A stretch of 64,000 nucleotides of DNA, taken from contig NC_091675.1 of the NCBI RefSeq assembly GCF_042453785.1, positions 3,484,501 through 3,548,500 on the forward strand, given 5' to 3'. The stretch is from Malus domestica. Taxonomy: Eukaryota; Streptophyta; Magnoliopsida; Rosales; Rosaceae. The translations under genes were made by a program, and so were the position numbers. This document shows positions 1 to 12,710 of the stretch, piece after piece. Within the stretch, counting starts at the first letter, position 1. Every line of letters begins with the position of its first letter. Under the pieces are notes generated by a model. That model saw only the letters and a program-made list of their open reading frames with translations. It had not been told where the DNA came from and made no database searches.

Positions 1-202
1 GGGCCCGAGGGCCGGTGGGAGGAAGTCCAGCGTTGGCTAGCGAGGGAGCCTGAGCAGGCCCGAGCGCCAGGCCGTTGGATTCGTGCCAGCCCGAGCGCCT
101 GAGGTGGATCTGAAGTCAGACGCCTTTTTTAATATTTTTTTCTATCAGGTTCTGCAGGTGCGTCCAGTACGGCGGTGAGGCGGGTGAGGGCGTGAGGTGG
201 GT

Positions 203-350
203 GGGATGGGGAGTACGGAGGTGCGTCCAGGACGGCGGGCGGGATGGGGAGTACGGAGGTGGGGGTGAGGGCGGTGAGGCGGGCGGGATGGGGAGTACGG
301 AGGTGCGTCCAGGACGGCGGGCGGGATGGGGAGTACGGAGGTGGGGGTGA
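203..350. repeat. GC-rich minisatellite
   Basis: Four imperfect units of about 38-44 bp, each starting GGGATGGGGAGTACGGAGGTG or close to it, follow one another (starts near 203, 241, 285 and 322). Two alternating tails are seen: one with CGTCCAGGACGGCGGGC, one with GGGGTGAGGGCGG. Long open frames over this stretch on both strands are by-products of the GC-rich repeat and show no coding features. The preceding 1-150 is also GC-rich but has no recognised feature. Confidence 0.75.
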
Positions 351-670
351 AGAAGGAGGCGGGGAGGGTTTGGGGGATGGTGGTGCTGATGAGGTGAGGG
401 TGAATGCGAGGGTGAAGAAGGTGAAGAAGAAGAGGAGCCACGGTGAAGAGAAGAGAGAGTGAGAGAGAGAGAGAAATAAATAAAATAATAATATTTTATG
501 GATTGGGTGAGAAAAAAAATATTAATATTTTATTACCAATTGCCAGGGGAGGGTTCCAAGGGTGGAGATGCAAATGGCAATTACTGTTTATTACGGGCAA
601 TTACTGTTCACTAGGTGGATTGGATAGTGGATTGCTAGGGGGGAGGGCTCCAAGGGTGGAGTTGCTCTAA

Positions 671-2290
671 TTAATATTATTGGTGAATTATTTGGTTTTT
701 ATCATCAAGTACTAACTTTTATTGATGATGGAGAAATTTTTAAGTGTGGCATTCAAACCGTTGCATGCAATCTAAATATTAGTAATTGTTCTTGTTCATA
801 CCAGATTTTAAGAAGATAGTTTGATTCAATTCAATTTCTCACAATCTTTCCAAGGATCGATGTGATGAAGTACTTAAATAAGGCATGATTGGTGAAACCT
901 CTTAATATATGGGCCATTGCATGAAAAGGGTGTGGGGGTTGATACATATTCATAGAATCATATTAAAGTTATTTTACTTTATTGTAAACTATGTTGTAAA
1001 AGATGGGTAAATTAATTAAGCTTCTAAACGAAAAGTTATAAAGGATTAGGATTAAAATTTCGAGCCAAAAAAAAAAAAATCACATGGACAAAGGCTAGAG
1101 CTGCGCATGTGAAGATATCAAAAGTTGGTCCTAAAACATTAGCAGTGTGGCGCCATTTGCCTAGCTCCATTATATTCGCCTACTTCTCAGCTACAAATTG
1201 CTAGCATGGTAAGCATCGATCTCATCCAGTTCTAAGAACCCATTCTTCTATTTGGCAACTTGTTGTTAGATTAATCCACCAAAATAACACAACAGTAATT
1301 AATTAAAATAAACATGTGTTACTAAAGAAAGTGTCCTACTGCTAACTCCAAGGGTAGGTTTAGTGGAAGACGAACAAAAGTTTGAAACCTCAAAAAATTA
1401 GGTTTGGAACTTTCATAGATGTATTTTTTGGGTCACTGGATCGGATTTGGAGTACTGTTTGATTCAGAGTTTAAAAATAAGATGTCGCATCATATGGTAC
1501 CAAAACTACATGGAAGAGAAAAATTAATCTGTTATCAATGTGTTGCGATTCCTCCTACATTCAAAAACAAGTTTCGTACTACTAAAAGCTACAGGTTTAC
1601 CTCTTGTACAACCGATCATGCACTTGCCACTTGATTATTTACAGTTTTATTTATTTATTTATTTATTTATACACTGATATATTTAAACTAAGGGTAGAAG
1701 AGTTGGGGTAGAGTGGGCAGCGAGCGGGTCGGCTTCTATTCTACCTTTGCCGATCTAAGGATATCGGGTTGGTAATTATGGAACCGGTGCCGACCAGGAA
1801 AATGGGTTGGTAATAGTGGATCGGTTGAGCGGGTTTGCCGGGTTTATCTGGTTGATACTGGGAGTAACGATGTAAGGGAATACTGGGATTCGTAGCTAGT
1901 AGTTGACGTCGGGAGGGTGAGTGGCTTGGAGCAGGCGAGAAAGGGCCTTAAGGTTTCAGCGGCGGTGGCAAATTGATCGAGATAGAAAAGAAGAAGAATA
2001 TGAAAAGGAGCATAACTATTTACGTGAAGTGATCTCAACGTTTCATTGGCCTTATATAAATGGCACAATCAAAACAGGACAAGTGTAAAGAAAAAGTGAA
2101 TTAATTTATTAAGCATGCATGCGGATGCGGGTTGGATTTCAACGGATTAAGAGTAATGTTATTCTTATCCCTTATATATACCACAATTTCGTATTATCTT
2201 ATGTAACAATTAAGGTGGATAATCTACATCAACTAAAAAGAATCTAGTGGCAATTAAGGTGAATAATTATATATATTAAAAAATAACTAT
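671..2290. other. AT-rich intergenic DNA, no gene seen
   Basis: No coding pattern, RNA gene or element boundary was recognised. It contains a short ATTT microsatellite near 1645-1670. Short open frames here lack domains, splice context or sensible composition. Confidence 0.6.
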
Positions 2291-2496
2291 GAGCTTGTTT
2301 GGATGTCATTTTAAAATGACTGACAACATTTTTGGTGAAAATGTTTTTAGAACCAATTTTTAGTAAAAATACAAGTAAATTCTGGAAAAGCACTTAAAGT
2401 GCTTCTTGCAGAAAGCACTTTAAGTGCTTTTGGAACCAAAAAATATTTTCTCTAAAAATGTTCTCAGTCATTTTAAAAGCACATCTAAACGAGTTT
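2291..2496. mobile_element. Short inverted-repeat MITE
   Basis: A ~205-bp sequence with imperfect terminal inverted repeats. The left end reads GCTTGTTTGGATG followed by TTTTAAAATGACTGA; the right end is its near complement (CTCGTTTAGATG with the same TTTTAAAATGACTGA arm). The interior holds a second palindrome around AAGCACTTAAAGTGCTT. There is no coding capacity. The superfamily is uncertain because the target duplication is not clean; TATG flanks both sides but could be chance. Confidence 0.7.
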
Positions 2497-3308
2497 TATG
2501 TTTTTCATTGATTAAAAAGATTAAGAAAACAATTAAACTCTAATTTTTTAAGTGTACTAGTTGTATCTTCCTTACACCGGCAGACTGCCATAGATTCAAC
2601 CGCCGCTCTAGCGTTGCCCCTTCAAATTTTGAATCTTTTCCAATATGATCTTGAGATCTATTATTAACGCTATAATATCGAGTTATACCCCAACGTATCA
2701 ACAAAGATTGGATAATTAATCTTTTAAAAAAGAATGGTATGATCTGAAGAAAAAAAAAATCACAACTTAATTTTAAAATAATTTAGAAGCAAGATTATTG
2801 ACGCTTTGAAGCGGTCGGAGTTGAAGAAGAAAGAACAAACTCTCACCAGAGTGCGTAAGTATGATTGTTTTTTAATATTTATATTTGTTTGATCTTAATG
2901 ATGTATAATGTTTTAATGTAACCTACATCTTGGTATACCTCAACGGATATACATGCATCTGTTTATTAAATGCACATATTTTACATATTGAATAATGTAT
3001 TTTTATTGTATGAATTTTATAAACACACAGTTTATTTTTAATCTTCATTTAAAAATCATTCTTACGAAATATCATATGAATCAGAGATCGTTTATGCATC
3101 AAAATCTTTTAAACAAATCAACGTTGTGAGTACAAAGTAACATATTTAAGATGACTTGGATAATTTAACGATCTCCAATTCGAATGAGAATTAAGAAATT
3201 GAATCGTTCAATTATAGAATTCATACTGTGAAAATAAGTTATTCACAATGCATTTCCCAATGAGGATGCAAGTATTATTATTTCTCAACTAGTATTCATT
3301 TCTGTATT
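2497..3308. other. AT-rich intergenic DNA, no feature seen
   Basis: Nothing recognisable on either strand up to the CACTA terminus at 3309. Confidence 0.5.
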
Positions 3309-3500
3309 CACTACTACGAAACCATTTATTAGTGTCGTTACGAAAACCAACAAAAATTGTATATTCCTATTGGATATTAAGCAAAATCCGATAGAAAATT
3401 GATGTAATGAAGGATAAAAAAAGCGACATAATTGTCAGCATTAGGAAAAGGATTTTATGTCGGTTAAGCTCTAAAACCACCAGGAAATAGTGTCGGATAT

Positions 3501-5261
3501 TGTCACAGCCCGTCCCGAGATTTTCTTATTAAGGACGTGAAATGTCGGATTTGCCCTTAGCGGGGGCTATGGTACGTGTGTGTGACATTATTTGGATTAA
3601 TTCTATATAAGTTTTGGATTTAAATTTTAGTTTTATAAAATTTTGGTTAGGGAATTAGATGATGAAGGGTGAGGATTGGATATTGGACCATCTAAACCCC
3701 ATGCTCTCTCTCCCTTCCCGTAGCACTCTCTCTCTCCTCCCTCACGGCTTTCTCTCTCTCTCTCTCACTCTCAAAGTGTACGGACGAGACCCAAACCATC
3801 CAAAACTCAGTGGATCGAAGCAAACAAGGTAAGATTCTTCATCCTTGTGATGTTCTGAGTTGATTAGTGCTTGTTTTAGGACGTGGAACCTTCGATATCA
3901 TGTGAACCCGAACCCCTCATTTTTTGTCACTGTTCATGCACAAGTGAAATGTTATGTTTCAGGGAATTCTAAGCTTATTGTGAGCTTAGTGAGGTCCCAA
4001 GGAAGCTCGGAGTGCTTCGTTTGAAGGTTTTGGACGTCGGGATCACTAGGTTCGATTTTGGCCGGTTTTGCTTAGAATTTTCCGGTGAGATTTAGTTGTT
4101 TTTGGAGCTTAAAAGTAGTGTATCGTGATTCTACATGTTTGGGGCTTCATTTTGATATAAAATACGAAGAAAATGGTTGAGAAACGAAGGAGAACAAGGA
4201 GTTTCAAATTTGGCCGGAAACCGGCCGCCGGAAAGTTCAGTCCGGCGAGCCGAGGTTAGGGATGATGCGCGTGGGGGCGCGTGTTCCCATGCCTGTCCCA
4301 GCGCGTGGGGGCGCGTGCAGCTTCCAAAATTTTTTCTAAAAATCTCTCGACATCCGTGACGTCGAGTAGGTCGATGTGGTATATTCATATACCCAAATTG
4401 AGCATCGTATGAGAAGTTATTTCAAATTGTTGGTTATGTGTTTAAATTAACGTTTTTATAGTTGTTTTGCATATAGGTGACACCTATCCCGAGGACGAGC
4501 GCATCTAGGGACGTCACGGGGGTTACGACCCATCGACTTATCAGTGAGTGGGCAGTTTTGTTTTCGTATTACCTATATACTACTGTTTTCCCAGAAAATG
4601 CGTTTATATGAAATTATATTTCTAAAATGCCATGCATGCATATTATGAGTTATGAATTGATAATTGATGCATATATATGTGTGAATTGGTGCCGTGGACG
4701 CACAGGTGAGTATCAGGTGAGTTTATATGGTTTATATGAATGAATGATGATGTGATTGCGTTGTGAGCTCATAAACTGCACCTTTGGTATTAGTGCTTAT
4801 AGTATTCACCACACCGCACGCTCGCCTTGGATCCAAGTAGGTGGATGTCGTACAGACCACTAGAGGTGGTTCCGACATGCCAGTCGTACAGACCATTAGA
4901 GAGGTTCCGACTGGTGGGTGACTTTAGATTATGTGCACAGATGATTGATGAGAGAAGCACTAGAGCGTATTATTTCACCATCTTAGTCGTACAGACTACT
5001 ATAGGTAGTTCCGACTTATGTGCAGTGTAGTGCCGTACAGGTCACAGTTGGTGACTCCGGCAGGGCCGTACATGTCACAGTTGGTGACTCCGGCTTGATG
5101 GGATATTGAGCTATAGAATCAGCCGTACAGGACCACTGCAGGGTTTCCGGTTGATTTATTATTTCACCTGAGTTATATTGATGCATTCATATTATATTTT
5201 GGCATGGCATGACATATTCTTTCTGAGATGTTATGTTGATAGATGGTAAGCTGAGTTTTGA

Positions 5262-5296
<35 letters not shown>

Positions 5297-5725
5297 TATA
5301 TACTATTTTTCTGGGAAAGTATACAGGTTTTACGGTGAGGGGTTAGAAACGTTTTAAATAAATGTTTTTGGAAAATCTTTGGTTTTACTGACCCACTCAC
5401 CTTTGTTTTGCGCGCCTCCAGTTCTAGTTAGCTGTTGGTGGCTCACGAGGTCTTTTTCGGCATTCTGACAGACGTTCTGCATGTAGGACTCACCTGCGGG
5501 TGTTGTACTTTAATTATGGTCCTACTTGACTGCACTTATACCTACGCTCTGAATTCGTGTGTTTTACTTTATAACTCTCTCTTGTATGCTAGTAGGTTAT
5601 GCTGCTAGTGGTTGGTTTAAAATTTCTTCATATTTCTGTTATATCTTGCTTCCGTGTCGCACTTTTGGCTACGTCACACTCACGTGACGGCCAGCACGCC
5701 TTGATTCTAGGATCGGGGTGTGTCA
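3501..5725 (+). mobile_element. Solo LTR, family 1 copy A (TGTCACAGCC...GTGTGTCA)
   Basis: A 2225-bp sequence begins TGTCACAGCCCGTCCCGAG and ends GATCGGGGTGTGTCA, so it has TG...CA ends, and is flanked by a perfect 5-bp duplication GATAT (3496-3500 and 5726-5730). No internal retrotransposon genes are present, so this is most simply a solo LTR left by recombination between two LTRs. A related copy lies at 54418-56744. A TA microsatellite (~5267-5293) and a set of short hairpins (4847-5152) lie inside. Short open frames (for example 4131-4388) are not conserved in the second copy. Orientation is taken from the TG...CA reading and is not independently proven. Confidence 0.85.
4847..5152 (+). 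repeat. Array of six short hairpins in the LTR
   Basis: Six imperfect inverted repeats of about 30 nt occur at 4847-4876, 4881-4913, 4985-5016, 5032-5061, 5065-5094 and 5121-5152. Each starts with a GTCG or GCCG arm plus TACAG, and closes with the matching CGAC or CGGC arm preceded by TTC or CTC. Inner arms also pair, for example CCAC with GTGG and GTCAC with GTGAC. Arm changes are matched by changes in the partner arm. The function is unknown. Confidence 0.8.
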
Positions 5726-5939
5726 GATATAATCAATGAATGTCATTTATAACCGCCATGAGTTTCCACCTAACACCAGGAAGTTAATTATATTGTCAAA
5801 TAATTCAATTATCCCGTCGTTCCTAACTGACAGAAACATTTAAAAAAATAAAATCTATTATAAACAACTAGTTTCTGTCGTCCGCAAGAGAAAAATATTC
5901 ATAATTAAAAAAAACGAAAATGTCGGTTTTTTCTTTTCT

Positions 5940-6130
5940 TTACTTTTTTAAATGAATGAATAAAATAAACAAAGTTCTTAACAAACATAATATGCATTCA
6001 AATATATAAATTAACATACAATAATGTATTCTGAATCCGCCATAATACATGAAGTAGACATTAAATGTATAAATTAATATACAATAATGTCTTCTGAATT
6101 CACCATAATACATAATGTAGACACACAAAA
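5940..6130. repeat. Imperfect ~66-bp direct repeat
   Basis: Two adjacent copies of an AT-rich segment containing ATATACAATAATGT, a CTGAAT pair and CATAATACAT are seen around 5985-6125, within the outer CACTA. They create an open frame with repeated peptides; no coding function is supported. Confidence 0.5.
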
Positions 6131-6179
6131 AAAGATCGTAGTAGGCAATGTGTCATACATATCCGTAAGGACAACCAAC

Positions 6180-6600
6180 AAACTATTCAATAGAATCCGA
6201 GCCTAAATGTGCTCCAAATCCTTCTGCTGATCCTCCTTGTGCTGCAAATCCTTATGTTGATCCTCCATGAGCTCCAAAATACCTCATCACATCCCCATAA
6301 AAACTCCCCCTATATTCATAAAGAAAAATAATGTTCCCCTATATTCATAAAAACATACATGTTAGTAAAAATCTGCAAGTAAAAAAACGAAAAATATATA
6401 CTTTAATTCTTTCCCACAAAACTTCCTTATCTTTTTCCCGAATCAAGCGCCAATCCCTCTTCAAAGGAAGATTTATTGGATCCCTATCAATAGCTATGAA
6501 TTTTGAAAATTCAGCAGCATTTGAACTAACACATTTCGCCGTCAAAGCAAATGAACAAGGTTGTCTCTCTTTCCACTTTAGAATTGTAGCTCTGCAGATT
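6180..6600 (-). pseudogene. Relic of CACTA accessory gene (Transposase_24 type)
   Basis: Read on the minus strand, 6590 down to 6402 encodes a peptide that aligns with exon 2 of the accessory gene of the inner CACTA (20191-20402). Shared features are a CSF...KCVS motif, a serine/asparagine-rich ...FSK segment, ...LPL...W and a final WERIK/WNRIK just before a splice donor GT. Further along (6330 to 6180) lies a glycine-rich segment resembling the C-terminal GGFAEM region, with two imperfect 31-bp repeats. The exons between are missing. This shows that the outer element once carried the same gene in reverse orientation. Confidence 0.7.
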
Positions 6601-7975
6601 CTATGTTGAGGTTCCTTATTAATTAAAAACAAACATTTGTCATGTATTTCTAAAACGACAAAGGAAAAACAAACATTTGTCAATATTCAATTTATGCATA
6701 ATACAATTAATTTAAAATGCACTGATTTCAGTTTGTTCCTGGAAGATGGCCTTCAATTTGTTCCTCCACAGATACAGAGGAGAAATGAAGGAAGGAGAAA
6801 GAGAAGAAATGAAGGAGAAAATAAGAAATGAAGAACGACCCACGAAGTAAAAGTGCGAAGTAGAATTCTTTTAGCTAGGGGAATAAATATTGTCGGTCGT
6901 AACCGACAAGATGAATAAAAACCACCAGTGCTTTTATATTTATGTCAGAGTAGTGTCGGTTATAGCCGAGAACATCAACAAAAAACCAGCAAGGTAATAA
7001 CTATTGTTGGTTGTGGAGCCAAAAATAATCACAAGGCGACACATGGATTTTTGGTAAAAAAGACAAAGTTACCTCTGAGACACATCGGTTGTCCTATGCG
7101 CGAGCAGTGGAAATCATTCTTTAATCAAGCCAAGAGTGTCCAAAAAAGGTAACCAATTCCAAATTATCTCATCCATCCTCATCTTAGGTAATTACTTCAT
7201 AACCTACAAATTATTCCATATAAATGGAGATTAATTGGCTAATTAATGGATTAATTCCTAATTAATCCATTAATCACCAATTAAATCACCCATTTTCACA
7301 CAAAAAACCTCTAAGGGTCGGCCACCTCCATTCCCTATATTTTCTAAAAAAGGAGGTCCACACTCTTGCAAAACTCCCAAAAACTCTTCAAATACTTTTC
7401 TCTCTAAATTCTAACTTTGGCATCAGAGGTTCTTCAGCCAAAGCCCCCTCATTCATCGTGGGCGCGTGAGGCTTGGCCTTGACCTAAGGTGTTAATTGTT
7501 TTGTAGGTACAATTTTGTCCAAGAAGAAGAAGGTGGAAATTTGCATCCACATCGGTTATAACCGACAATATGAATAAAAACCGTTGGTGCTTTATTATGT
7601 ATGTCAGAGTAGTGTTGGTTACATCTGACAACATCAACCAAAAACCGCTAGAACATTTCTCTCCGTCGAATTTAGTCTGCCATTAATCTTTTTTGAATCA
7701 AAGTGACAGGAAATTTCCTGCCCAAAATTTTGCCCTCGTGTATTTTGGTTTGGTTTTTTGTTTTTTTGTTTTTTTTACCAATATAACATTTTAAAATTTT
7801 ACCATACAAACTAAAATATTTTAAGTGTAAAGTATGCGATAAAGAAATAAAAAGGTAATTTTACAATAATAAAATAAATCACGTATGTTAGATTTAACTG
7901 ACATTACATTTACTATAACTGACATAATACTAAAATAATAAAAATAGTTAAATTTTGTCGGTTATAACCGCCATT

Positions 7976-8607
7976 TAGGGATGGCAATTTAACCCGTTAA
8001 ATCCGATCCCCGCAATTAAGTAACTGATCTGAATGGTTCGGTTTCGGGCATAAAATTTCAGGTATTTTACGGTTATGGGTAACCGTTGGGTAAATTTTTC
8101 GGTTTCGGGTTCGGTTATGGTTATTGGGGTATCCGTCCCAAACCCATACCCAAAACTGAACCATTTCATCTATGAATACAAAAATATAAATATTTATTAT
8201 ATAAAAATGGGTTGTTAATAGTCATGCATTATTAAATATGAAATTAATTATTTACTTCTATATCATTAATAATAGAAATTAAATGCTTATAATTTCAAGA
8301 GTGTAAATGTTTTCTTAGTAATATAAATGTTTAATATTACTTATTAGATGCATTGTATCAATTGTATTAATAATAGCAATTTATTTAATATCGTGTTTTT
8401 AATATTCTTCATTCAGTTAATAATATAAATAAATATATAAATATCATAATGGGAAAAACCGTTCCCGATCAAAAATTTGTCACCCAACGGGTTCGGTTAT
8501 AGGGAAAACTCATTCGAGGATTCTATGGGTTCGGGTTCAGGGAAAATAAACGGGTTCGGGTATGGGGATGGCACGTCCGAACCCAATCCGCCCCATTGTC
8601 ATCCCTA
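7976..8607. mobile_element. hAT-type MITE
   Basis: A 632-bp element has terminal inverted repeats TAGGGATGGCAAT and, at the right, the complement TAGGGATGACAAT. It is flanked by a perfect 8-bp duplication CCGCCATT (7968-7975 and 8608-8615), as for hAT transposons. The interior holds many GGTTCGGTTTCGGG-like motifs and has no transposase. It sits inside the outer CACTA element. Confidence 0.9.
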
Positions 8608-8914
8608 CCGCCATTAGGAACTCTAAAACCGCCAAAATGTGTTAAAATATTATTAAAAAAACAAACTATCCACCAGGAATTCTTGTTAAGGACGGGATTT
8701 TTGGAATTCAAAAATCCTAACGGTTATACTAATTTTATGTTGGTTGTATCCGACATTTGTGTTTCATGTCAAATATAACTGACATGAGTTCTTTGTTATT
8801 CTACATTAACTGGATGACATGTCGGATATGTTTTATCCGACATAATAACTTATTAAACCGCCACCATCATTCGACATCTAAACACTACTACAAAAGGGCC
8901 CTATAGTGTGAGTT

Positions 8915-9240
8915 GTTGCGTCGGTTTAATATAATATAGTGGCGCACAAGAGAGTTGCGACACCCACTGAATATGACGTCGGTTTTAGAAAGCCTGCGTC
9001 GCTTTTAAACGACGTAAACATTTAATGTCGCTTATAACCGACACACATTTTAATAATTTTAAATACTGGCGTCGCTTTAAATAAAACAGTGTCGCTTTTA
9101 AGCGACATAAAGTATGGGTGTCGCATATAGAAGCGACACTAATTGATTTTTTTATATATTTTAAATCCTACGTCGGTTCTGAGCGACATATATTTTATTT
9201 TTTTAAATATTTTGAAACCCAGTGTCGGTTGTAAGCGACA
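8915..9240. promoter_or_regulatory. 5' subterminal repeat array of inner CACTA
   Basis: Repeated palindromic motifs of the form GTCGCTTTTAAGCGAC and GTCGGTTT...AACCGAC occur every 20-50 bp. In En/Spm-type elements such subterminal repeats bind the accessory protein and are needed for transposition; that role is inferred here from family knowledge. The array ends just upstream of a TATA-like box. Confidence 0.8.
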
Positions 9241-9251
9241 GACTGATGGTC

Positions 9252-9375
9252 TTTATATACCCTCCCCCGTGTTTTCTTCGTTTTCTCTTGCATTTATCTC
9301 ATTCTCACGGTTTACAAAACTTCTGCTGTTCTCTCTCTCACCTTCCGAGTTCTTCCAAGTTCATTCTTCACAAAG
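9252..9375 (+). promoter_or_regulatory. Probable transposase promoter and 5' UTR exon
   Basis: A TATA-like TTTATATAC lies at 9252-9260, directly after the subterminal repeats. It is followed by a CT-rich leader ending in a strong splice donor, AAAG before GTAAG (GT at 9376). A further small leader exon may lie near 9450-9517. The long 5' intron would then run to about 13975, before the start codon at 14130. Confidence 0.5.
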
Positions 9376-12338
9376 GTAAGTTTTTCTTGCTTGTAGTATT
9401 TTTATTTTCTCCTCTTATGTTTAATGTTTTGATACAATTTATTGTTGTAGGGAATTTATTTGAGCTGGTTGAGTATATAAAGAATTGATCGACGACGGAA
9501 TTCTTCTATAATTCAGGTTTCTATCACTAAATTCTTTAATTTTTAAATTGTATAATACACAAGTTTATTTATTTAAAAATTGTAATTTAAGTAGTTAGAT
9601 AAATTTCTATTATTTTTGTTAAATTAATTCATATTTAGGCGAATTAATTAATTTTGTCACTTGAATTGTTATGGGAAAATGGAATGAATATTATTTATAA
9701 GCATTTATGTTAAATTAACAACATTAAATATAACATAAACTTATAATATTGAGTAATTTAAGAATATATTATGTTAAATTATTTTTTTTTGCACTCTAAT
9801 TGTTATTTTAATTTGTTGTTATTTTGATAATTTTTTGTTGTTATTTACTAGAATGGATTAGATGAGAATAATTTGAATTGTTATGAGAAAATGGAATGAA
9901 TATTATTTATAAGCATTTATGTTAAATTAACAATATTAAATATAACATAAACTTATAATATTGAGTAATGTAAGAATATATTATGTTAAATTAATTTTGT
10001 TTGCACTCTAATTGTTATTTTAATTTGTTGTTATTTTGATAATTTTTTGTTGTTATTTACTAGAATGGATTAGATGAGAATAATTTGAATTGTTATGAGA
10101 AAATGGAATGAATAATAATTATAAGCATTTATGTTAAATTAACAATCTTAAATATAACATAAAATTATAATATTTAGTTATATAAGAATATATTATATTA
10201 AATTTTTTTTTTTTGCAATTTGAATTGTTATGAGAAAATGGAATGAATAATATTTATAAGCATTTATGTTAAATTAACAATATTAAATATAACATAAACT
10301 TATAATATTTAGTAATATAAGAATATATTATGTTAAAGAATTTTTTTTTTTGCAATTTGAATATTTATGAGAAAATGGAATGAATAATATTTATAAGCAT
10401 TTATGTTAAATTAACAATATTAAATATAACATAAACTTATAATATTTAGTAATATAAAAATATATTATGTTTGTTGATGCACAAAACCGGATGTCTTGGA
10501 ACAACGTAAATCCGACCGTGAATCTGCAAGAAATGTAAATGACACAAGATGTATCGTGGTTCACCCCAATGTTTGGGCTACGTCCACACTGTAGTTGATT
10601 CTGTTTCTCTGTAATTGTATGGATACAAGTGTTTGGGGGAAGTCCCCCGGAGGAGAAAGAAGAGAATGGAGAGGAGAGCCTCGGTGGTGTGAGGTCTCTC
10701 CTGAATGTAATGATAGCTTCTCTTAGCCTTCTTAGGCTTGGTTCTTTTTGCCCCCCCCTTAGAATGAGGGGAGGAGTCCCCTTTTATAGAATAAGGGGCT
10801 CCTCCTCTTTTACAAAGTATGGGCTTTAGTGTGAGGCCCAAATACAAGGCCCAAGGCCCAAATATACGAGGCCCAATATATGGTACCAACAGGAGTCCCC
10901 CAAGTCTTCAGTCAAAGGAGTCTTTTGGCTGGAGACTTCAAATCCAATCCATGTACGGGCCGAAGTGGCTAGATGTCTTGAACCAGTATCAACCCAAGGT
11001 AATGCTCAACATAAAGCAATACTCGGCTAGAGGTATCACACGTTACGAGATTGCTCGGCTGGAGGCGATACTCGTTACGAGGCTGCTCGGCTAGAGGCTA
11101 TGCTCGCGGCTCGGCGGCTCGGCTCGTGGTATTCCTCATTGCAAGTATCTACTTTATGTCGACATGCACTCAGTATGAGTTGATTCTCGACATGACTCGG
11201 GTCTGCTTGTCGGGTTCGCATATTGGGTCTATGTGTCGGATCCGCGGATCGGGTCCGCAAGTCGGGTCTTTGAATTGGGGCCATACGTAGGGGCATCAAG
11301 TTGGGACTATCTGTAGGGTCATCGAGTTGGGTCCGAGCACATAGGTGTCCCAATAAGCGAATGTCCGAGCAAGTGGGTGTCCGGTCAGACAAGAGATCAC
11401 CATGAGCACGTGGCTCATCAGTCTATAAGTTGGTAGACTTCGTTAATCAGCAACAACGTTAATCAGTGGACCTAGTTGTTCAATAATTCCTGACAATAAA
11501 TGACAGTATAAGTACGACCGTATAATGAATAAATCAAATTGACAAAGTTTGTCAAGGCAAAATATTGTACTATGTTCTTCTATAAATAAATAATTTATTC
11601 AGTCGTGTGGTAAATGATTTGTATCATATATCAACAATATAACAGGTATTGCCTAAATGTGTGTGTATATATATATAATCATGAATAAATGATTTATTTA
11701 GTTCTTTGATAAATCACATGACAATGATATTGAGAAAACATAATTATATTTCTTTCATGGCCGACAATATCAAAGTGAAAAGTAGAGACTTCATAATAAA
11801 AGTGCTCTTATCTTGAGTTTTACCGTGGCTTTTTTCTGTTAGACAGATGGATAATGGGTATATATTATACCCTGTAATATTAAATAATAATATTTGTAAT
11901 AGCTTTTCAGAAAATGGGATGCATGATGAAAGTTTGGCCATTGTGTAATCAAATGCTGAGAAAAAGTGGATTTCGAAAGATGTGTTGCTGAGTCACTACT
12001 AACTAATGCTTTTGGTGCCATAATATATGGTTTGTTGCTTTCTCCAACATATAATGTAACGTTCCCTTTGTTTTTTGTGTTAAAATAATAAAATAATTAT
12101 AATAAAATTTATCTTTTTAGACGGAGTGGGCAGCACTTATAGAACAATTGAGGCAGACAAAACAAAGTAAAGCTGGCACCATTTATAGAATAATTAAGAA
12201 ATAACATAAAGAAATATAAAGTTTCTGACAACCACTTATCTTTTCGTGGGTGTGGTTTGTGGCATGAAATGCTCTTCCATGATGATACATCTCCTTCAAA
12301 CCGATAGTCCAGTGATCCCATTCTATGCCACTCAGCTA

Positions 12339-12641
12339 CTAGAATTGCACTTTTAGCTGTTCAGCTTGTTTACTGTCGACGGGAACCGGCGGGTACAGCC
12401 TCATGCTCTCGCACAGTGCCATGTGGGTGTACACCATCTCCTTCACCTCGTCGTGACCTCCCCCCGCCGCTAACTCAGACGACGATGTGTCGTTGATCTC
12501 CTTCAAGATCTCTTGTTCTACATGTGGGTTTTGCGAAAGCAGCCAGAAGAACCAGGTGAGAGCAGCCGAAGTGGTGTCCCGGCCCACGAGGGTAAAGCTG
12601 ATGATGATGTCGGTGACAAACTTTTTGTCGGAGTGATGCAC
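12339..12641 (-). pseudogene. CYP94-type cytochrome P450 fragment inside LTR element
   Basis: An open frame of 100 codons encodes the central part of a plant P450 resembling CYP94 (fatty-acid or jasmonate-isoleucine omega-hydroxylases). It has the I-helix oxygen-binding motif GRDTTSAALTW, then WLLSQNP and the K-helix ExxR motif as ESMRLYPP. It starts just before the I helix and breaks right after the PVPVDSK region, so the meander and heme-cysteine loop are absent. It lies in the sense orientation of its host retroelement and cannot encode an enzyme. It closely resembles the longer fragment at 37419-38720. Confidence 0.85.
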
Positions 12642-12710
12642 TGGATATATGGTGATGCCCCAATCATTCTTAGCATGGTGGAGATCGGTGTGGCATATCC
12701 CACAGTATAA

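Noticed and set aside
145..462. Overlapping frames in the GC-rich minisatellite
   Set aside because: Stop-poor because of base composition; opposite strands are open at once and no domain is visible.
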